In this document: piece after piece, positions 39,914 to 47,810 of the stretch
Layout: each line of letters opens with the position of its first letter
How positions within the stretch are numbered: position 1 is the first letter of the stretch
DNA from: JBGSMF01 sp964651475
GTDB lineage: Bacteria > Chloroflexota > Anaerolineae > Fen-1058
DNA: 64,000 nt
Assembly (NCBI GenBank): GCA_964651475.1
Contig: CAZYXV010000011.1
Coordinates: 69,714 to 133,713 of the forward strand
Direction of reading: 5' to 3'
Program-made: the position numbers and the translations under genes
Notes under the pieces: model-generated
Told to the model about the DNA's origin: nothing
The model's database searches: none
The model's input: the letters and a program-made list of their open reading frames with translations, nothing else

Positions 39914-42900
39914 ATGACGATTACGTTTGATCAAGCCCGGGCCCAAATTGTTCAACTGGTCAGGCACTTTGACCTCAACCTGTACCGCGCGCCCGATTAC
40001 AAAGAGGCTCACGCCCGACAGGATTTTATTGACCCCATGTTTATCGCCTTGGGGTGGGACGTGCACAACGTCCAACACGCCGCGCCCCATTACCGCGAAG
40101 TAGTGGTGGAAGCTTCGCTCGACGTGGAGGGCAGTCGCAAAGCGCCCGATTACGCCTTTCGCGTGGGCAGAGAAACCAAATTTTTTACCGAGGCCAAAAA
40201 GCCCGGCGTCTCGATCAGAACCAGCGCCGGGGCGGCGTATCAATTGCGCCGCTATGCCTGGAGTCTCAAGCTGCCGCTGTCGCTGCTCACCGATTTTGAA
40301 GAGCTGGCCGTGTACGATTGCCGGACGCGCCCCTCTGAGAAAGACAAGGCCACCACCGGACGCATTCAACTTTATACATATCAAGAGTACCCTGATCGCT
40401 GGCGCGAGCTATGGGACGTGTTTTCGCGCGAGGCGGCGCTGTCGGGCGCGTTCGATCAATTTGCCCAGACCAGCCAGGGCAAGCGCGGTGCCAGCGCCGT
40501 AGACGCCGAGTTCCTCAAAGAAGTAGAAGCCTGGCGCGACGCGCTGGCCCGCAACGTGGCCCTGCGCAACCCGCGCCTGACGGTGGACGAACTCAACGAC
40601 GCCGTGCAGCGCACGATTGACCGCATCATCTTTTTGCGCATGGCCGAAGATCGCGGCATGGAAGAGTACGAACAATTGCGCCGGCTGGCTTACGGGGGCG
40701 AGGGCATGTACGCTGGCCTGATTGACTTGTGCCGCAAGGCCGATGCGCGCTACAACTCGGGGCTGTTTGATTTTGGCGCGGACAAGCTCACGCCGGCCTT
40801 GACCGTTGACGACAAGACGCTCAAGCCTATCCTGTCTAATCTCTACTTTCCCGCCTCGCCTTACGAGTTCAGCGTGCTGCCCACCGAAATCCTGGGCAAC
40901 GTGTACGAGCAATTCCTGGGCAAAGTCATCCGCCTGACGCCCGCCCACCAGGCCAAGGTGGAAGAAAAGCCCGCGGTGCGCAAAGCCGGCGGTGTGTATT
41001 ACACCCCCACCTACATCGTCGAATACATTGTAAGAAACACGGTGGGCAAGTTGGTCGAGGGCAAAAGCCCGAAACAACTGGAAGCGTTTCGCGTGCTGGA
41101 TATGGCGTGCGGCTCTGGCTCATTCTTGCTGGGCGCGTACCAATATCTGTTGGACTATTACGCGCAATGGTACGCGAGGGAGATAGAGACTGGCGATAGG
41201 GACAGGACGCTAAACGGAATACGCCATACGTCATACGAGACCAAACTCTATCGGACCTCCGACGGCGCCTGGCGCCTCACCACCGCCGAAAAAAAGCGCA
41301 TCCTCACCGCGCACATCTTTGGCGTGGATATTGACCGGCAGGCGGTGGAAGTGACCAAGCTCTCACTCTTGCTCAAGGTGCTGGAGGGCGAAAGCGACGA
41401 GACGCTGGGCAAGCAACTGGCGCTGTTCCAGGAGCGCGCCTTGCCCAACCTCGACCGGAATATCAAGTGCGGCAACAGCCTGATCGGGCCGGACTATTTC
41501 ACCGGCCAACTGTTGCCCGACGCGGATGAATTGCGCCGCGTCAACCCCTTCGATTGGGAGCGCGAGTTCCCCGCTGCGATGAAGGCGGGCGGCCCTTCGG
41601 CACTCCCCCCTTGGGTCGCAGGGCAGGGCTTTGATTGCATTATCGGGAACCCGCCCTACATCCGCATCCAAACGATGAAAGAGTGGGCGCCGCTGGAAGT
41701 GGAAGCCTACAAGCAACTCTATACCGCCGCCAGCAAAGGCAACTATGACATCTACGTGGTCTTTGTCGAGCGCGGATTGAGCCTGCTGAATGAGCGTGGA
41801 CGATTGGGCTTTATTTTGCCGCACAAGTTTTTCAATGCGCAATATGGCCAGCCGGTGCGCGAGCTGCTGGCAAAGGGCAGGCACCTGGCGCACATTGTTC
41901 ACTTTGGCGATCAGCAAGTGTTTGCCGGGGCCACCACCTACACCAGCTTGATGTTCCTGGACAAAGCGGGCAGAGATGAATGTGAGTATGTGAAAGTGGA
42001 TGACCTGGCCGCGTGGCGCGCGAACCAGACCTTTGAGGTCTCCAAAGACCTCAAAGGTCTGGCCCATGGCATCATTCCCGCCTCCAGCATCACTGCCGCC
42101 GAGTGGAATTTTAGTGTGGGCCACGGCGCGGGCTTGTTCGAGCGCCTGAGCCGGATGCCGGTGAAGCTGGGCGATGTGGCAGCAAGAATGGCGCAAGGTA
42201 TTCGTACCAGTGCTAACGAGGTCTACGTTTTAGATCTTGTTTCAGTCAGCGGCAATCTGATAACTGCTCATTCCAAGCAGTTGGATCAAGATGTCAAACT
42301 CGAACGTAAGGCGCTATCATTATTCTTGCAAGGGCGGGAAATCAAGCCTTATCGGGTTCTACCCTCTGGAAAAATGATTATCATTCCGTATTGTATTGAG
42401 AACGGGCGCACGATACTGATCTCTGAAAAAGAGTTGAGAGACAAATTTCCAAAGATGTTTGCATACCTTTCAGAAAACAAAACCTACCTAGAAAACCGCG
42501 AACGAGGAAGGATGCGTGGAGCAAATTGGTATGCCTATGTCTATCCAAAGAATATTGATGTCATGGCCGCTAGCAAGATTCTGGTTCCTGATATTGCAGA
42601 CCGTGCATCTTTCGCACTCGATGAAACCGGTGAATATGCTTTCACAAGTGGTTATGGCATTATTTTGAAAAGCGATGTGAGCGAGTCACCCAAGTATGTC
42701 TTGGGATTGCTGAATAGCAAGGTCTTGGATTTCTACCTCAAACGCATTAGTACAACAATGCGCGGTGGATTCTTTCGGTACTTTACTCAATTTATCGAAC
42801 AACTCCCCATTCGTCCCATCGTTTTTTCCGACCCCGCCGACGCCGCCCGCCACGAGCGGATGGTGACGCTGGTGGAGCAAATGCTGGAATTGCACAAGCG

Positions 42901-43042
42901 CCAGGCGGCCGCCTCTCAAGCCGACCGCGAACTCTATCAACGCCAGATAGATGCCACCGACCGCGAGATTGACAAGTTGGTGTACGGGCTATACAATTTG
43001 ACTGCTGAGGACATTCGCATCATTGAAGGGGATACTTCCTGA
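39914..43042 (+). CDS. Type IIG restriction-modification enzyme (nuclease and adenine methyltransferase in one chain)
   Basis: The 1042-residue protein begins with a nuclease-like domain carrying a PD-(D/E)xK pattern (KAPDYAF then FTEAKKP, residues about 78-95). The methyltransferase core has motif I VLDMACGSGSFLLGAY near 396 and motif IV GNPPYIRI near 579, the N6-adenine type. The C-terminal part (QFIEQLPIRP and before) resembles the TaqI-like target-recognition domain. It cuts and modifies DNA without separate subunits. A 38-bp palindrome is inserted in frame at 42025-42062. The recognition region (about 42200-42800) is AT-richer than the rest. ATG 39914 follows GGGAGG by seven bases. Confidence 0.92.
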   Translation: MTITFDQARAQIVQLVRHFDLNLYRAPDYKEAHARQDFIDPMFIALGWDVHNVQHAAPHYREVVVEASLDVEGSRKAPDYAFRVGRETKFFTEAKKPGVSIRTSAGAAYQLRRYAWSLKLPLSLLTDFEELAVYDCRTRPSEKDKATTGRIQLYTYQEYPDRWRELWDVFSREAALSGAFDQFAQTSQGKRGASAVDAEFLKEVEAWRDALARNVALRNPRLTVDELNDAVQRTIDRIIFLRMAEDRGMEEYEQLRRLAYGGEGMYAGLIDLCRKADARYNSGLFDFGADKLTPALTVDDKTLKPILSNLYFPASPYEFSVLPTEILGNVYEQFLGKVIRLTPAHQAKVEEKPAVRKAGGVYYTPTYIVEYIVRNTVGKLVEGKSPKQLEAFRVLDMACGSGSFLLGAYQYLLDYYAQWYAREIETGDRDRTLNGIRHTSYETKLYRTSDGAWRLTTAEKKRILTAHIFGVDIDRQAVEVTKLSLLLKVLEGESDETLGKQLALFQERALPNLDRNIKCGNSLIGPDYFTGQLLPDADELRRVNPFDWEREFPAAMKAGGPSALPPWVAGQGFDCIIGNPPYIRIQTMKEWAPLEVEAYKQLYTAASKGNYDIYVVFVERGLSLLNERGRLGFILPHKFFNAQYGQPVRELLAKGRHLAHIVHFGDQQVFAGATTYTSLMFLDKAGRDECEYVKVDDLAAWRANQTFEVSKDLKGLAHGIIPASSITAAEWNFSVGHGAGLFERLSRMPVKLGDVAARMAQGIRTSANEVYVLDLVSVSGNLITAHSKQLDQDVKLERKALSLFLQGREIKPYRVLPSGKMIIIPYCIENGRTILISEKELRDKFPKMFAYLSENKTYLENRERGRMRGANWYAYVYPKNIDVMAASKILVPDIADRASFALDETGEYAFTSGYGIILKSDVSESPKYVLGLLNSKVLDFYLKRISTTMRGGFFRYFTQFIEQLPIRPIVFSDPADAARHERMVTLVEQMLELHKRQAAASQADRELYQRQIDATDREIDKLVYGLYNLTAEDIRIIEGDTS
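42025..42062. repeat. Perfect 17-bp palindrome inserted in the restriction enzyme gene
   Basis: Bases 42025-42041 and 42046-42062 are perfect inverted copies around the loop CCAA. It is read in frame as QTFEVSKDLKGL between two conserved blocks of the methyltransferase, so it looks like a coding palindromic insertion element. Confidence 0.85.
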
Positions 43043-43692
43043 TGAGAAGAAGAATGAAGGATTATCACGTAAACATTTTCTATAGCCAGGAAGATGAGGG
43101 ATATATTGCCGACATTCCCGACTTGCCAATGTGTTCCGCATTTGGCGCAACGCCTATGGAGGCGCTTGAGCAAGTCGAGGCTGCCAAAGATGATTTGAAA
43201 CAGTTAAAATTTCACCTTGATGACGCACCTGTCGAGATGTGGCTAACCCGGCTCCGTGAAATAGCCAAGCTTGATCTGCCGCTAGCCCGGCAAGAAGCAC
43301 TATTACGCTTGATTTGGCAAGAAGCGTATTTACCTCGGCAAGGGCTAGTCGCCAGCGTGGCGACCCTGCTGGGGCGGGATTGCTTTGGCTCGAATTGGCA
43401 GGTCACTTTTAGACACGATATGGCCTCGGTGCGTCAGGCGCTAGTTGAAGCTGGTCACCGGCTGGCTTACTCTCGTGAGCACGGCGGATATTACATTGAG
43501 GGACGTCCTCTGCTGGATGAGCAATTACAACGACTCATTGCCGGCGCCGTCGCCGAAGTTGACCCCAGACAAATTGCTATTTACCGGCAACTCAGCCCTG
43601 CGCAAAGAATATGGCAACTAGCCCATCTTTCCGATTGGCTGCGCCAGGCTAACGAGCGCCGCTTGCATCGTGAAAGGACTGGCCAAAAATGA
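43042..43692 (+). CDS. HicB-like domain fused to a winged-helix-like and unknown C-terminal domain
   Basis: The 216-residue protein starts with a HicB-type antitoxin fold (YHVNIFYSQEDEGYIADIPD then ATPMEALEQV). The middle part contains VRQALVEAGHRLAYSREHGGYYIEG, which looks like a winged helix with its wing. The C-terminal segment SPAQRIWQLAHLSDWLRQANERR resembles a short helical domain that often precedes nucleotidyltransferase genes in abortive-infection pairs. It overlaps the restriction enzyme stop (TGATG) and the next gene start (ATGA). ATG 43054 is an alternative. Likely the antitoxin or regulator of the downstream nucleotidyltransferase (inference). Confidence 0.65.
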   Translation: MRRRMKDYHVNIFYSQEDEGYIADIPDLPMCSAFGATPMEALEQVEAAKDDLKQLKFHLDDAPVEMWLTRLREIAKLDLPLARQEALLRLIWQEAYLPRQGLVASVATLLGRDCFGSNWQVTFRHDMASVRQALVEAGHRLAYSREHGGYYIEGRPLLDEQLQRLIAGAVAEVDPRQIAIYRQLSPAQRIWQLAHLSDWLRQANERRLHRERTGQK

Positions 43693-44306
43693 TAACCCGG
43701 TCGCAACCATCATCACAAATGGGCTTGATTGACTTTGCCCGCTTGGTGATTGACGCTCTTGAAGCATCTGGCGCCGAATATATGCTTGGGGGCGCTTTGG
43801 CAGTGGCAGCCTGGGCCGAAGCTCGCTCTACGCAAGATGTGGATATTGTCGTGAGCGTTTCCCTCGAACGAATAAAACGTCTCTCTGAAGAGCTTGAAAA
43901 ACGGGATATGTTGGTGCCGGTAGAAATCATGCTCGACACCTTTTTAGAGGATCAGGGCGACTTGCCCATCAATGCTATTCACCTTTACACTGGCTACAAG
44001 GCGGAACTTTTTATGCTTCGCCCTGGCAATCAACACCGCGCGGCAGCATTTGCCCGGCGCAAGTTGGTAGACCTGGGACCGCCGTTGGGTGAAGTATATG
44101 TTCACGCTCCCGAAGACTTGATTCTATACAAGCTCCACTACTTCAGATTGAGCCAGCAACCCAAGCACGTGCGTGATATCACCAGTATTGTGCTGGCTAT
44201 CGGTAATGAGCTTGACATGGCTTACATCACAACTTGGGCGCACCGCCTGGGCCTGGCGACGCTGTGGGCCGAGATGCAGCGGCAGGCGCAAGCTCGCGCT
44301 TCTTGA
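43689..44306 (+). CDS. Nucleotidyltransferase-fold protein (AbiEii/DUF6036-like), probable toxin
   Basis: The 205-residue protein has the minimal nucleotidyltransferase signature GGALAVAAWAEARSTQDVDIVV (Gly-Gly and Asp-x-Asp) followed by a region typical of the AbiEii group (VHAPEDLILYKLHYFRLSQQPKHVRDI). Members act as toxins of type IV systems by adding nucleotides to tRNA or other targets. It overlaps the HicB-like fusion gene by four bases and follows the type IIG enzyme, forming a small defence cluster. Confidence 0.75.
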   Translation: MITRSQPSSQMGLIDFARLVIDALEASGAEYMLGGALAVAAWAEARSTQDVDIVVSVSLERIKRLSEELEKRDMLVPVEIMLDTFLEDQGDLPINAIHLYTGYKAELFMLRPGNQHRAAAFARRKLVDLGPPLGEVYVHAPEDLILYKLHYFRLSQQPKHVRDITSIVLAIGNELDMAYITTWAHRLGLATLWAEMQRQAQARAS

Positions 44307-44421
44307 ATGTGTGTAACCACTGCAATAAAGACGTGTGATTAGTTTTTTGTGTTATGATGGGGTTGTTGCAGACGGCAACGTCGGCTTTACAAAATCTGAT
44401 CAATCTTTATATGGAGGAAGC

Positions 44422-44688
44422 ATGGACAAGAAAACCACTGCGATTATTGTGACTGTAGCCGCCATGGTACTGTGCGGCTGCCCCGGGCTGCTAAGTTTGT
44501 GTGGAGGGGGCATGTTCGCGCTGATCAGTTTTATACCCGGCGCGGACATTGACGTTTTTGGCAGCAGCGACCCTCAATCGGCGCTAACTTTTGGCGTCAG
44601 CGGCGTGTGCGCGGGCCTGGTGTGTGTGGCGATTGCGGCGGTGGCCATTTACCTGGTGTGGCGCCGTAACGCAACCTCGCCCCAATAA
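44422..44688 (+). CDS. Small membrane protein of unknown function
   Basis: The 88-residue protein has two hydrophobic helices (residues about 6-38, rich in Gly and Cys, and 55-80) and a short basic tail WRRNATSPQ. ATG 44422 follows GGAGG by four bases, so the longer upstream frame is unlikely. No family recognised. The next short gene starts four bases after its stop. Confidence 0.6.
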   Translation: MDKKTTAIIVTVAAMVLCGCPGLLSLCGGGMFALISFIPGADIDVFGSSDPQSALTFGVSGVCAGLVCVAIAAVAIYLVWRRNATSPQ

Positions 44689-44692
44689 CCCG

Positions 44693-44872
44693 ATGACCCG
44701 CACACCACAAGAACTCGTCGAACAGTACGTGCGAGCGGCAAACGCCCGAGACTGGCAGGCCTTTGCCGCACTATTGCACGAGGACATTATTTACGAGATT
44801 CCCCAACTAGATTTTTGGCCTGCCTCCTACGAACCGCCCGTTCGCCAATCGCCATTTGTCGAGAGATATTGA
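44693..44872 (+). pseudogene. Truncated SnoaL/NTF2-like protein
   Basis: The 59-codon frame starts TPQELVEQYVRAANARDWQAF and reaches EDIIYEIPQ, the usual first third of a SnoaL-like (NTF2 fold) protein, then continues with 20 unrelated residues to a stop. Normal members have about 120 residues. The join after 44803 looks like a recombination or deletion point. Confidence 0.55.
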
Positions 44873-45004
44873 GTGTAGGCAAAGTAATGGCGCGCCGTGC
44901 GCGTGATGTAAGGCGTTAAGCGCAATGGCAATGCCGGTCATATTGTCTTTTGCTCACACTCGAATCCTTTCTAGATGGCAATTTACTGGGCAGTATCGCA
45001 AATC

Positions 45005-45083
45005 TTGTGTAATTTGCCGGTTCGCCCGCAGTTCAACCTGTCTGCCGCCAGGCAGGCTGCGGGCGGAACGAATTTACACACAA
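45005..45083. repeat. Imperfect inverted repeat with nested hairpins
   Basis: Arms 45005-45031 and 45057-45083 are imperfect inverted copies (perfect over CGCCCGCAG/CTGCGGGCG), enclosing CTGCC-GCCA-GGCAG at 45042-45055. It lies in the 240-base gap between the truncated gene and the next membrane protein, and may be a small mobile element remnant or a terminator. Confidence 0.5.
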
Positions 45084-45112
45084 CTCGACATACCGCCATT
45101 TACTGCGAGTGA

Positions 45113-45637
45113 TTGAATGTGAACAAGCCTACTGGTAGAAGGACCGTTAGGCTATTGATGACCTTGGCGCTTTTTTCAGTGCTGATCGGTGCGCTCTCAG
45201 GTGTGATCGAATCAGCGGTTCGCGACAATTGGTGGGGAATAGGGATCTTTTGGATGGTTGGTGGAACAGTGCTTGCAGCGGTTTTAGTTGCCATTGATGT
45301 GAACGAGCGCATCAAGATCAGTGGTGATGATTGGCATTATGGAGTGATAGTGGCGACGATTGCTGGTGCACTGCTAGGGGGAGCAAGTGGACATTCGTGG
45401 GGTGAGTTTTTTAACTGGATAATAGTTGTTAGAACGATTAGCTTGGTATTTCTTGGGGCAGTTACTGGGGCGGTCGTTGAGATAATGATACATCATATCG
45501 GAAAACGTAACATATCAGGTGAAATAATCCCGATGAGCAAATTTATCTGGGTAATTGTCATTGGAGTGATTGTAGCATCCATCTTTCATGTTGGTTTGGA
45601 AACGATCATACTGATTACCCAAAAAATGGTCGGATGA
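45113..45637 (+). CDS. Membrane protein of unknown function
   Basis: The 174-residue protein has four to five hydrophobic helices (about residues 15-32, 43-62, 78-95, 103-125 and 145-168) and small charged loops. The start is TTG 45113 or GTG 45119; neither has a strong ribosome-binding site. The base composition is AT-richer than the flanking genes, suggesting recent acquisition. No family recognised. Confidence 0.55.
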   Translation: MNVNKPTGRRTVRLLMTLALFSVLIGALSGVIESAVRDNWWGIGIFWMVGGTVLAAVLVAIDVNERIKISGDDWHYGVIVATIAGALLGGASGHSWGEFFNWIIVVRTISLVFLGAVTGAVVEIMIHHIGKRNISGEIIPMSKFIWVIVIGVIVASIFHVGLETIILITQKMVG

Positions 45638-45694
45638 AAGTAAGTGATGGTAAGGCTGGCGTTCTGCGCTGCAGTTGGGCAGAGGGGCAAAACA

Positions 45695-46099
45695 ATGACT
45701 TTAAAAACCCAAATTATACTCACCCGGACGATCCTTGCGTCACCGGCGCGGGTTTATGCTGCCTTTACCCGCGCGGAAGACTGGTGTGAATGGTGCTGTG
45801 AGAAAGCCGAGTCCGACGCCCGCATTGGGGGAAAGCTGCACATTTACACCGAAGGGTACAACGCCTACGGTGAATTCACGGAACTGGAACAAGATAAAAC
45901 GATTACATTCACCTGGAATGGAGACAGAGAGCCGCCCACGCTTATTCACGTCTCGTTAGACGGGCATGAGAATAGCACCGTTATGACCTTCCGGGTTACA
46001 GGTCTGTGCTCTGAGCAAGACTGGGCAGGCATTGCCGATTCCTTGGAACGCATTTGGGGACGGGTTTTGAACAACTTGAAGACTGTGCTGGAAACGTAG
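45695..46099 (+). CDS. SRPBCC (AHSA1-like) domain protein
   Basis: The 134-residue protein has the START-like fold pattern: ILTRTILASPARVYAAFTRAEDWCEWC, a GGKLHIYTEGYNAYGEFTELEQ strand pair, and a C-terminal long helix EQDWAGIADSLERIWGRVLNNLK. The family binds hydrophobic ligands or co-chaperones. ATG 45695 follows GAGGGG. Function unknown. Confidence 0.8.
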   Translation: MTLKTQIILTRTILASPARVYAAFTRAEDWCEWCCEKAESDARIGGKLHIYTEGYNAYGEFTELEQDKTITFTWNGDREPPTLIHVSLDGHENSTVMTFRVTGLCSEQDWAGIADSLERIWGRVLNNLKTVLET

Positions 46100-46113
46100 G
46101 ACGAACGAAAGCA

Positions 46114-46776
46114 ATGTCTCGGGCTAACACCGAAACGGCAGCGCCTTGGTGGAATTGGCTCTACCCAGTCAGCGGATTGGCCGCCCTGGCATTGGGGGTG
46201 TTATTCCTGCTGGGGATGATGGGTCTGGTCGCCGCGGGTCCTGGCCCCATAACCAGCTGGCTCTCGTCATTTCAGAACAACTGGCTCGTCGTGCTCTTTA
46301 AACTAAATGCTGGGTTCGAGGGGGTTCAATTCGATCTGTTGTATGGGCTAAATCCCCTGGATATTACCATCTTGTCCCTCGTAGCCACAATGTACCTCGG
46401 CCTTTATGCCGCGCTCAAGCCAACCAGTAGAGTGTGGTCCACGATTGCTGCCGTTATGCCGTTCCTGGGAATAGCGCTCTTTGTGGCGACGAAAATCGCA
46501 GGCCGCAGCGGGGTGATGGGTGCGGGGCTGGTCATCTCGTGCGTCATGCTGCGGAGCAATCTCTTTGGCAAGGTCATTGCTTGTGTGGGCATTCTGGCCA
46601 GCGTGTTCCTGTTGGCAGGCGATTTTGGCACGGCGCCTAACTCTCACTCGGACATTATTGCCATCCTCATTGGCATTGGGTATGTGTTTTTGATGACGTG
46701 GTTTTTCCTGGTCGGCCAAAGGCTCTTCCAGCTAAGGTACCGCTCCTCAAAAGAAGAGGTGAGACATGCAAACTGA
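46114..46776 (+). CDS. Polytopic membrane protein of unknown function
   Basis: The 220-residue protein has about six to seven helices (beginning WLYPVSGLAALALGVLFLL and ending GYVFLMTWFFLVGQRLF). The last residues are charged (RYRSSKEEVRHAN). ATG 46114 was chosen because earlier in-frame starts overlap the SRPBCC gene. It overlaps the next gene by 11 bases, and the next ribosome-binding site lies inside it. No family recognised with confidence. Confidence 0.6.
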   Translation: MSRANTETAAPWWNWLYPVSGLAALALGVLFLLGMMGLVAAGPGPITSWLSSFQNNWLVVLFKLNAGFEGVQFDLLYGLNPLDITILSLVATMYLGLYAALKPTSRVWSTIAAVMPFLGIALFVATKIAGRSGVMGAGLVISCVMLRSNLFGKVIACVGILASVFLLAGDFGTAPNSHSDIIAILIGIGYVFLMTWFFLVGQRLFQLRYRSSKEEVRHAN

Positions 46777-47800
46777 ACTAACCCAACCGGGTCCCCTGTT
46801 AGACGCGCAAGGCCGCCTGGCGCAGATAGGCTGGGCGCGGCAGCCGCTGCTCGATTGCAACCTGGAAAACGCCCACTTTTACGCGCTGCGATACTTGCAG
46901 CGCTTTCGGATTAAACGGTGGGACTATTACGCCGTCTTTACCCCGCGCCGCTTTTTTTCCGCTACCGTCGCCGATCTTGGATATGCTGGAAACGTATTTG
47001 TTTATACACTGGATTTCACCAGCGGCGACTTGTATGAAGAGGGGCTGGTCATCCCCTTGGGGCGCGGTATGTGTTTGCCGCGTAACAGTCTTTCGGGTGA
47101 GACTAGCTTTGCAAACCGGCAGGCGTCTTTGCGTTTTCAAGCGGATGGCGAAGCAAGGCGCATATTTGTAGATTGGCCGGCCTATCACGATGGGCGCGGT
47201 ATAAAAGCCGAGCTGGCGCTGAGCTGCCCGCCGAAACACGAATCGCTGACGATCGTCATTCCCATTGGGCAAAAACGCTTTTATTACAACCGCAAGGTCA
47301 ATTGCTTGCCCGCGCAAGGCTATATCCACTATGGCGACTGGCGCGAACAAGTGCATCCCAACGAAAGCCTGGGGTCACTGGATTGGGGGCGGGGGGTGTG
47401 GGAGTACCGGAGCTTTTGGAATTGGGCCAGCGCTTCCGGCTTTTTGCCAGATGGGCGCACGATTGGGCTGAACCTGGGGCGCGGCTTTGGCGACCTGAGC
47501 CGGGCTACCGAAAATTGTGTGATTCTGGATGGACGGATCCACAAGTTGGAACAGGTCAGCTTTGACTATCACTCCCCTGACTATATGCGTCCCTGGCGTT
47601 TCACAGACAACGAAGGACGCCTGGAGCTGACTTTCACGCCGTTCTGCGAGCGGGTGGCGCGCACGAACCTGGGGTTGATTTTTAGCGAGGTGCACCAGAT
47701 GTTTGGGCGCTACACCGGCCAGGCCCGGCTGGACGACGGGCAGGTGGTGGAACTGCGTGACCTGATCGGATTTGCCGAAGAACACCACGCGCGCTGGTAA
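46766..47800 (+). CDS. DUF2804 family protein
   Basis: The 344-residue protein matches my memory of the DUF2804 family: GWARQPLLDCN near the start, IKRWDYYAVFTPRRFFSATVAD, FYYNRKVNCLPAQGYI, SLGSLDWGRGVWEYRSFWNWAS and IGLNLGRGFGD. The fold is probably a lipocalin-like double beta domain as in related hydroxyneurosporene-type proteins. Function unknown. ATG 46766 follows GAGGTG. It is convergent with the HlyD gene 10 bases away. Confidence 0.8.
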   Translation: MQTELTQPGPLLDAQGRLAQIGWARQPLLDCNLENAHFYALRYLQRFRIKRWDYYAVFTPRRFFSATVADLGYAGNVFVYTLDFTSGDLYEEGLVIPLGRGMCLPRNSLSGETSFANRQASLRFQADGEARRIFVDWPAYHDGRGIKAELALSCPPKHESLTIVIPIGQKRFYYNRKVNCLPAQGYIHYGDWREQVHPNESLGSLDWGRGVWEYRSFWNWASASGFLPDGRTIGLNLGRGFGDLSRATENCVILDGRIHKLEQVSFDYHSPDYMRPWRFTDNEGRLELTFTPFCERVARTNLGLIFSEVHQMFGRYTGQARLDDGQVVELRDLIGFAEEHHARW

Positions 47801-47810
47801 GTTAGTCATA

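Noticed and set aside
44915..44921. GTTAAGC resembling the end of an integron attC site
   Set aside because: No matching RYYYAAC partner at a plausible distance, and no integrase or second site, so a gene-cassette array is not supported.
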